The translations under genes were made by a program, and so were the position numbers. A stretch of 64,000 bases of DNA, from assembly GCF_014235785.1 (NCBI RefSeq), contig NZ_CP060137.1, forward strand, positions 3,658,001 through 3,722,000, read 5' to 3'. Below, one piece after another: positions 58,675 to 64,000 of the stretch. The notes under the pieces were generated by a model. The model worked only from the letters and a program-made list of their open reading frames with translations, was not told where the DNA came from and ran no database searches. Source of the stretch: Bacillus sp. PAMC26568 (GTDB lineage Bacteria > Bacillota > Bacilli > Bacillales > Bacillaceae). Position 1 is the stretch's first letter; each line of letters begins with the position of its first letter.

Positions 58675-59874
58675 ATGGGAAAAGCTACATATGGCAAATC
58701 TCCGCAAACTCATGACTATGAGAAAAACAGCAAAAGGTGGTGCATCTATTTGCCGAAAGACCGCATTTTTAAAATTGGATATGGAATTATTATTTTTTTA
58801 ACGATTATTCTGCTCTCAACAAAAGTAGATTTCATTTTCAGACCGCTTGAAGTTATTTTCACAACCTTATTTTTTCCATTTTTAGTCTCAGGGATTATCT
58901 ACTATTTATTGCGTCCAATCGTACGCTTTTCTAATAGAAAAGGTGTACCAAACTTGTTATCAATCATCATTATTTATTTGCTTGTCATTGGACTCGGAAC
59001 ATTAGTTGTCTTTTTCCTCGGTCCAGTCATTCAAAAGCAGTTTCAAGAGCTGGTTAATAATTTCCCTCAGATTGTTCAATCCCTGCAAGATAATATTTTA
59101 GCTCTAAGGGAAAATAAATGGTTTGCCCGTTTTGAAGAAAATCAATTTTTAACATTAGAAAAAGCGACTGCTTCAATTACGGATTATTTCCAATCAAATA
59201 TAAGCAATATCGGGAGCAGAATTTCTAACCTGATTGGAATTATTACAAGTATTGCTACAATCTTTGTGACTGTGCCATTCATTGTTTTTTATTTGCTGAA
59301 AGATGGAGATTATGCACCAAATCAGGTTTTGCGCTTTCTGCCTTACACGAAAGCAAATGAAGCAAGACTGATCTTGAAAGATATGGACAATGCTCTTAGT
59401 TCTTATATTCAAGGACAGGCTCTTGTCAGTCTTGTTGTAGGTGTGATGATGTACATCGGGTATTTAATTATTGGTCTTGATTATTCGATTCTGCTTGCGA
59501 TGTTTGCAATGCTTACAAACGTCATTCCTTTTCTTGGACCTTTTATTGCCGTCATTCCAGCTGTCATTGTAGGCTTTTTGGATTCTCCATTCATGGTCAT
59601 CCAAGTTCTCATTGTTGTCATCATCGTTCAGCAGATTGATGGCAACGTCTCTTCCCCGCTGATCATGGGCAAAAGACTTGATATTCACCCATTAACAATC
59701 ATACTCCTTCTGATTGTTGCCGGAAGCATGGGAGGCTTGCTTGGAATGCTTCTTGCCGTTCCAACCTACGCCATTTTGCGGGTTATTTGCAGCCATACGT
59801 ATCGCCTTTACCTTCTCCGGAAAGAAAGAAAAGATCCTATACGCAATACGGATATCGAGATAGATATTGATTAA
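58675..59874 (+). CDS. AI-2E family transporter (YubA/YueF-like)
   Basis: Up to 399 aa. Eight membrane helices in the family order: PFLVSGIIYYLLRPIVRF near 60, a periplasmic region with PVIQKQFQELVNNFPQIVQS, then FVTVPFIVFYLLKDGD near 205, ALSSYIQGQALVSLVVGVMM, TNVIPFLGPFIAVIPAVIVG near 285 and DGNVSSPLIMGKRLDIHPLT near 325. Function of most members is unknown (some are Na+/H+ antiporters). The ATG at 58675 has no ribosome binding site; TTG 58750, nine bases after AAGGTGG, is a likely alternative (374 aa). Confidence 0.85.
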   Translation: MGKATYGKSPQTHDYEKNSKRWCIYLPKDRIFKIGYGIIIFLTIILLSTKVDFIFRPLEVIFTTLFFPFLVSGIIYYLLRPIVRFSNRKGVPNLLSIIIIYLLVIGLGTLVVFFLGPVIQKQFQELVNNFPQIVQSLQDNILALRENKWFARFEENQFLTLEKATASITDYFQSNISNIGSRISNLIGIITSIATIFVTVPFIVFYLLKDGDYAPNQVLRFLPYTKANEARLILKDMDNALSSYIQGQALVSLVVGVMMYIGYLIIGLDYSILLAMFAMLTNVIPFLGPFIAVIPAVIVGFLDSPFMVIQVLIVVIIVQQIDGNVSSPLIMGKRLDIHPLTIILLLIVAGSMGGLLGMLLAVPTYAILRVICSHTYRLYLLRKERKDPIRNTDIEIDID

Positions 59875-59935
59875 TTTTTGCCTATTTGAAGGATAGTAAA
59901 AGAAGATAACCATTAAACAGTTGGCAGGTGAACTT

Positions 59936-60901
59936 ATGACATTTTTTCAGCTATTAAAAAAGGGGAATAAATCATCCGGGATTGCTGCTCTTGGTAATAC
60001 GGCCTTAACCATTATCAAAGGAATTGCTGCTTTTATCAGCGGAAATGGAACCATGTTTGCGACCACTCTGCATTCAGCAGCAGACGCTATTAATCAAGGC
60101 TTTGTTTTTATCGGAAGTGCACTTGCTGAAAAAGAGCCGACAAAACGATTCCCGACTGGATTTGGCCGGGTGGTGAATTTATTTGTACTCGTTGCCGTTA
60201 TTGTGATTTCCATTATGGCTTATGAAACCCTCCATAAAGGGTGGGAGTTAATTCAGCATCCAAAAGCGAGTACAAATTTATTATTAAATGCAGGAATTCT
60301 TGTTATAGCCGTTATTATTGATGGTCTCATATTAATTAAGGCAATGAAAGAAATTGCTCATGAGACAAGAACGGAAGCAAAGGGATTTGCGATTGCCTCC
60401 AATGCTTTTAAGAATGTAAGTCTAGCTTCCCCTCCAACTAGACTTGTATTTTACGAAGATATCATTGCGACATTTGGAGCTTTATTGGCACTTGTATCCA
60501 TTGTTGTCTCTTATTACACAGGCTTGTACTTTTTAGATGGTGTAGGAACACTGTTAATTGGATTGCTTCTTATCGGCATTGCCATCAAAATCGGATATGA
60601 GAATACAATTGGACTTATCGGTGTTGCGGCACCTAAAGATGTTGAAAACCGGATTGCCGATATGATTCTCTCAGATCCTGATGTAGAAGATATTAAAAAT
60701 TTACGTATTCTTCAGGAAGGACGTAAATACCATGTGGAAAGCTATCTGGAACTTAAACCGGGATTGACGCTTGCAGTAGCGGATGATATTAAAATGCGGG
60801 TTAAAGATCACTTGTATTCCGATCCGGATATCGCTGACGTTACCCTCGGAATTTTCGAATCTGATGGGATTGAAACGTGGAAAAAAAATAACGGAGAATA
60901 G
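59936..60901 (+). CDS. Cation diffusion facilitator transporter
   Basis: 321 aa from ATG 59936, just after GGCAGGTGA; the TTG at 59921 is less likely. Six helices; metal-site motif HSAADAINQG near 44 (helix II) and VFYEDIIATFGAL near 173 (helix V, Glu-Asp). The cytoplasmic C-terminal domain (APKDVENRIADMILSDPDVE; RKYHVESYLELKP) is the usual ferredoxin-like dimerisation domain. Exports divalent cations such as Zn, Mn or Fe; specificity not readable. Follows the AI-2E gene by 61 bases. Confidence 0.85.
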   Translation: MTFFQLLKKGNKSSGIAALGNTALTIIKGIAAFISGNGTMFATTLHSAADAINQGFVFIGSALAEKEPTKRFPTGFGRVVNLFVLVAVIVISIMAYETLHKGWELIQHPKASTNLLLNAGILVIAVIIDGLILIKAMKEIAHETRTEAKGFAIASNAFKNVSLASPPTRLVFYEDIIATFGALLALVSIVVSYYTGLYFLDGVGTLLIGLLLIGIAIKIGYENTIGLIGVAAPKDVENRIADMILSDPDVEDIKNLRILQEGRKYHVESYLELKPGLTLAVADDIKMRVKDHLYSDPDIADVTLGIFESDGIETWKKNNGE

Positions 60902-60906
60902 ACATG

Positions 60907-60936
60907 AAAGACCATTTTCGAATGGTCTTTTTATAT
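60907..60936 (+). terminator. CDF gene terminator with UUCG tetraloop
   Basis: AAAGACCATT-TTCG-AATGGTCTTT, a perfect ten-pair stem, followed by TTATATTTTT. Confidence 0.92.
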
Positions 60937-61019
60937 TTTTAATAAACTGTGTTTTGAAATGGGTGCGATAGGGAAAAGTTCAAAAATTTTCCAAAAAAGC
61001 AGAGGGTTAAAGAAAAAAG

Positions 61020-61045
61020 TGAAACTTTATTACGTTTCAATCGTT
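61020..61045 (+). promoter_or_regulatory. Possible ECF (sigma-W-like) promoter
   Basis: TGAAAC and CGTT separated by 16 bases, close to the sigma-W consensus TGAAAC-N16/17-CGTA. It lies 50 bases before the lipoprotein start. An envelope-stress lipoprotein would be a natural target. GAAAC also pairs with GTTTC inside the spacer. Confidence 0.45.
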
Positions 61046-61095
61046 AATGAAAGTGTACATCTAGTTCGACTAAATTTGAGAGGAGCTCGTTTATT

Positions 61096-62010
61096 TTGAA
61101 AAAATTAGGATTGATAATCAGCTTATTGTTTGCATTGCTTATAGCTGGATGCGGTCAAAGTGCTGCTACTACAGAGAAAAATGAAGAAAAAGACTCAACT
61201 GCTCAGGAAGCTGAAACCAAAGAAACAAGTGAAGCTGACAAAGAAGCAACAGCGAAGGAAGCTGAAACCAAAGAAACAAGTGAAGCTGACAAAGAAGCAA
61301 CAGCGAAGGAAGTTTTAGGAGCCGCTTCCGAAAAATCAGCTGAACTTAAAAATTTCGCTATGGATGGCACAATGAACATGGTCATGAAAGTTGGAGAAGA
61401 AACCATTGAGACAAACGCTGATATGCAGACGAAAACCAATGTAGAGCCGCTTGTTATGCAGCAAACAATGGAAATGAAAGCTGAAGGGCAAACGACTGCG
61501 GTTGAAATGTATATGGACGAGGCATACATTTACATGAAAGATATTCAGTCTGGCGGCTGGATAAAAATGTCACAGGCAGGCGCTGGTATGGGCGAAATGA
61601 TGAATCAGCAGAAAACCATGACTCCTGCTGAACAGATTAAGCAATTGGAACAAATTGCTGATGATATTGAACTGGAAGAAACCGATACAGAATACATTTT
61701 AAATGTAAAAGGCAATGGCGAAAAATTAATGGGGCTTACTGGAGATTTGATGGGATCTGATCCTAATATGCAGGCTGCAATGAAGCAAATGGAAATTGAG
61801 CAAATTGATTACACTTACACTTTGGACAAAGAAACACACTTCCCTAAAGCACTGAAAATGGACATTAAAATGTTCATCACGGAAAACGAAGAAAAGGTCG
61901 AAATGCAGCAAAGCATCTCTTCTGCTTTCTCTCAAATGAATGAACTTGAGGGAGTTTCAATCCCTGAAGAAGTGGTAAATGAAGCAGTTGAAATGGACCC
62001 TGGAGCGTAA
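61096..62010 (+). CDS. Lipoprotein with duplicated acidic linker
   Basis: 304 aa from TTG 61096 after GAGAGGAG. Signal peptide with lipobox LLIAGCGQS (Cys19). An acidic linker contains AETKETSEADKEATAKE twice in tandem (residues 39-72). From about 75 the protein is beta-rich and Met-rich (MNMVMKVGEETIETNADMQT; GQTTAVEMYMDEAYIYMKD), resembling LolA/LppX-like or DUF6612 lipoproteins that bind lipids. Anchored to the outer face of the membrane. Own terminator follows. Confidence 0.8.
   Translation: MKKLGLIISLLFALLIAGCGQSAATTEKNEEKDSTAQEAETKETSEADKEATAKEAETKETSEADKEATAKEVLGAASEKSAELKNFAMDGTMNMVMKVGEETIETNADMQTKTNVEPLVMQQTMEMKAEGQTTAVEMYMDEAYIYMKDIQSGGWIKMSQAGAGMGEMMNQQKTMTPAEQIKQLEQIADDIELEETDTEYILNVKGNGEKLMGLTGDLMGSDPNMQAAMKQMEIEQIDYTYTLDKETHFPKALKMDIKMFITENEEKVEMQQSISSAFSQMNELEGVSIPEEVVNEAVEMDPGA
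61210..61311 (+). repeat. Exact 51-bp tandem duplication inside the lipoprotein gene
   Basis: 61210-61260 and 61261-61311 are identical, 17 codons each, in frame. The absence of any silent differences means a very recent duplication or ongoing copy-number change. Confidence 0.95.
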
Positions 62011-62015
62011 TTTAA

Positions 62016-62052
62016 ACCAGGAGGCCTTCCTATGAAGATCTCCTGTTTTTTC
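62016..62052 (+). terminator. Terminator of the lipoprotein gene
   Basis: CAGGAG and CTCCTG stem with internal pairing, followed by TTTTTTCC. It abuts the stop of the convergent yfiT-like gene. Confidence 0.7.
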
Positions 62053-62580
62053 CTACCATCCATTTCTTTTTCTAAGGCCTGCTATATGGGCGATATGATG
62101 ATTTCCATGCCAGGCATACATCCCTATTGTTTCTTTAAGAGTCTGCGATGTCTGATTCGCAGGATGATAAAACGTTCTATTTAGGTCAGATTCAGAAAGA
62201 GATGCAGCAAGGTTAACAAAACGCTGATGAAGAGATACTAATAGCTTCATGGACACTTCAACATTACCATCCTTTGAATCATGCAATTCAGCCCATCCCT
62301 TTTCATCATACGGCCGAATGACAGGGTTCTCTTCCGTCAAAGCAAGTTTAAATCTGATGTAAGCATTCATATGGCTATCCGGTATATGGTGCACGACTTG
62401 TCGAACTGTCCATCCATCCGGACGATATGGTGTATCTAATTGTGAACCGGTTAAACCCGATATTGCATCCCTTAACCTTACTGGGGCTGCAGATAATTCC
62501 TCAAGCCATACCTCAAGATGATGCCTTTCAATTTTCTCCGGAGCTTGAAACAAACCGATTGGATAGCGCAAATCATCCAT
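62053..62580 (-). CDS. yfiT: YfiT/BstA-like DinB-fold metal-dependent transferase
   Basis: 175 aa. Starts MDDLRYPIGLFQAPEKIERH; metal-binding His triad in WTVRQVVHHIPDSHMN (near 58-72) and WHGNHHIAHIAGL (near 155-167). This is the YfiT branch of DinB four-helix proteins, assigned as bacillithiol S-transferases acting on electrophiles. ATG 62580 after AGGGAGGTAAT. Leftward, downstream of chrA by 30 bases, so possibly co-transcribed with it. Confidence 0.85.
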   Translation of the reverse strand: MDDLRYPIGLFQAPEKIERHHLEVWLEELSAAPVRLRDAISGLTGSQLDTPYRPDGWTVRQVVHHIPDSHMNAYIRFKLALTEENPVIRPYDEKGWAELHDSKDGNVEVSMKLLVSLHQRFVNLAASLSESDLNRTFYHPANQTSQTLKETIGMYAWHGNHHIAHIAGLRKRNGW

Positions 62581-62610
62581 TAAAAATTACCTCCCTTTAT
62601 AATCTATTCA

Positions 62611-63783
62611 TTATTCCACATACTGAATGAGGATTCCTCCAACTGCGGTTCCCAGCACAACAATCCACGGAGGCAGTTTCCAGTAAACGAGCATAGCAAA
62701 TGCCGTCAGAGCGAGCGCAAAATCTCCCGTCGTTTTAATTGCACTCGTCCAAACAGGATTATAAAAGGCCGCAAGCAAAATTCCGACTACTGCAGCATTT
62801 ACACCCATTAATGAGGCTTGTACGCTTCTTTTTTCTCGAAGTGTATTCCAAAATGGCAGCATCGCTAACACAAGCAGAAATGACGGCAAAAACATCGCAG
62901 CTGTAGCAAGAATGGCGCCTTGCACACCATTTATTGAAGCGCCAAGATAGCTTGCAAATGTGAACAGCGGTCCTGGTACTGCCTGCACGGCTCCATATCC
63001 GGCAAGGAAAACTTCTTCGCTGATCCATCCTGACGGAACAACTTCCCGTTCCATCATTGGCAGAACCACATGCCCACCGCCAAATACAATCGAACCGACA
63101 CGGTAAAACGTATCAAACATCGCTGTCCACATATTTGGAAACACTTGTCTGATCAAAGGAAGAACAATCAGCAGTCCAAAAAAGAGAATCCAGGCAATGA
63201 TCCCTGTTCTGAGGCTAACCGAAAGATTTAGCTTTTCAGCCTTTGGAACCTCTCGTTCTTTGTACAATATGTATCCTGCAGCTCCTGCTATTACTATAAT
63301 TGCGATTTGTCCGAGCGCACTTGGTATAAAAAGGGCCCAAATGGCAGCGATCACCGCAATTGAAATCCGCGGCCGATCCGGAGTCAAATTTTTTCCCATT
63401 CCAAGGATTGCTTGTGCAACAACAGCCACGGCAACAATCTTCAGCCCATTAATCCATCCTGCATCTTCTGCTTGAAAGCCAGTCACGAAATAAGCAAACA
63501 AAATAAGGGCGATTACAGATGGCATCGTAAACCCAAACCATGATAAAAAGCCTCCAACCATTCCCCCGCGCACAATCCCAATTGAAATTCCTACCTGACT
63601 GCTTGCAGGACCAGGAAGAAACTGGCACAACGCGACTAAATCTGCATAGCTCCGTTCATCAAGCCAATTCCTCTTCTTTACATATTCATCTCTAAAGTAA
63701 CCTAAATGGGCAATCGGACCTCCAAATGAAGTCAGTCCAAGCTTTGTTGAGACCAGCAATATCTCAATCCATGTCTTAAACAT
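62611..63783 (-). CDS. chrA: Chromate transporter ChrA (two-domain)
   Basis: 390 aa with two CHR domains. The first: TSFGGPIAHLGYFRDEYVKK, YADLVALCQFLPGPASSQVG. The second: GSIVFGGGHVVLPMMEREVV and GYGAVQAVPGPLFTFASYLG. Both copies of the PGP motif are intact. Family role: efflux of chromate (some relatives carry sulfate). ATG 63783 follows AAAGGAGGAG, which overlaps the end of the regulator gene upstream. Confidence 0.9.
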   Translation of the reverse strand: MFKTWIEILLVSTKLGLTSFGGPIAHLGYFRDEYVKKRNWLDERSYADLVALCQFLPGPASSQVGISIGIVRGGMVGGFLSWFGFTMPSVIALILFAYFVTGFQAEDAGWINGLKIVAVAVVAQAILGMGKNLTPDRPRISIAVIAAIWALFIPSALGQIAIIVIAGAAGYILYKEREVPKAEKLNLSVSLRTGIIAWILFFGLLIVLPLIRQVFPNMWTAMFDTFYRVGSIVFGGGHVVLPMMEREVVPSGWISEEVFLAGYGAVQAVPGPLFTFASYLGASINGVQGAILATAAMFLPSFLLVLAMLPFWNTLREKRSVQASLMGVNAAVVGILLAAFYNPVWTSAIKTTGDFALALTAFAMLVYWKLPPWIVVLGTAVGGILIQYVE

Positions 63784-63801
63784 TTCCTAACATCTCCTCC
63801 T

Positions 63802-64000
63802 TTAGACTTCTTTTGCATGCTCCCTTAACTTTGATTTTGATTTTTCCAGCGCTGCTTCTCTATGCTATAATACTTGCGGATCCTCCCATTTTCTTTAATA
63901 TCTTCTTTAGTAAGAAAGCCACCTTTTCGAGATTGTGCAAATAAGGATATAATGTTCCTGGTCCAATTTCATAACCTTTGCTCCGCAGTTCCGCAATCAT
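63802..64000 (-). pseudogene. PadR-family regulator gene, partial and frameshifted
   Basis: From the right edge the minus strand reads IAELRSKGYEIGPGTLYPYL HNLEK, a PadR winged-helix core. Continuation needs a one-base shift near 63925-63931 to GGFLTKEDIKENGRIRKYYS, and another near 63855-63862 to AALEKSKSKLREHAKEV ending at TAA 63804-63802. Both joins are the expected PadR sequence, so two indels (or poor sequence) break the gene. It would normally repress the chrA gene 18 bases downstream. The N-terminus lies outside the window. Confidence 0.75.

Noticed and set aside
1..64000. CRISPR array, prophage, insertion sequence or rRNA operon
   Set aside because: No regular spacer-repeat array, transposase, integrase, phage structural gene or rRNA sequence was seen.

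Overview
The window is chromosomal DNA of a low-GC, endospore-forming Firmicute of the Bacillaceae. Evidence: an alpha/beta-type small acid-soluble spore protein, YheC/YheD coat-associated ATP-grasp proteins, YjcZ-type mini-proteins, consensus GGAGG ribosome binding sites throughout, and gene neighbourhoods that follow the Bacillus subtilis yha-yhe-yhd stretch as I remember it (hemZ, yhaX, yheA, yheC/D, yheE, sspB, yheF, yheG, bmrD/bmrC = yheH/yheI, nhaX, nhaC, dat, MscS-type channel). The genus cannot be fixed from sequence alone; it is not B. subtilis itself.

Layout. 1-5,990 is an accessory-looking block, visibly richer in GC than the rest. A leftward set contains two phenylacetate-CoA-ligase-like enzymes (the first cut by the window edge) preceded by tiny genes. 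A divergent rightward set contains a 54-aa protein, a TPR protein built from three tandem modules, and an 86-aa protein. An 18-bp perfect palindrome lies between the two sets. 6,100-14,200 is leftward: amino acid permease, hemZ, two HAD proteins (one with its nucleophile Asp replaced by Asn), an FkbM methyltransferase and yheA. 14,570-21,090 is rightward: three YheC/YheD paralogues, yheE, a YxkF-like regulator and msmX. 21,100-30,600 holds sspB with a structured leader RNA, a yheF-like gene, the tcyABC cystine importer, yheG, and bmrCD behind an attenuator with a leader peptide. 30,600-38,800 holds micro membrane proteins, a class A PBP, nhaX, hemAT, nhaC and dat. 38,900-42,650 is a cobalamin riboswitch plus terminator in front of a class I ribonucleotide reductase operon. 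43,100-50,900 is small spore-type and membrane genes, a YitT protein, a ProC-family reductase, an MscS channel, and several small or broken genes. 50,900-64,000 holds CopC/CopD, DedA, an HD-GYP protein, a K+/H+ antiporter, AI-2E and CDF transporters, a lipoprotein behind a possible ECF promoter, a YfiT protein, and chrA with a broken PadR regulator gene.

Four genes are disrupted by in-frame stops or frameshifts (43726, 49578, 57797, 63802). These may be real pseudogenes or assembly errors. Interspersed intergenic repeats of several families occur at 9.6, 12.3, 22.0, 22.5, 31.3, 31.5, 37.7, 42.7 and 51.0 kb.

The best candidates for new biology are the ligase/TPR divergent locus, the folded leader RNA of the spore protein gene, the three-hairpin attenuator of bmrCD, and the B12 riboswitch on a B12-independent reductase. 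All functional names come from motif recognition by eye; no database search was run.
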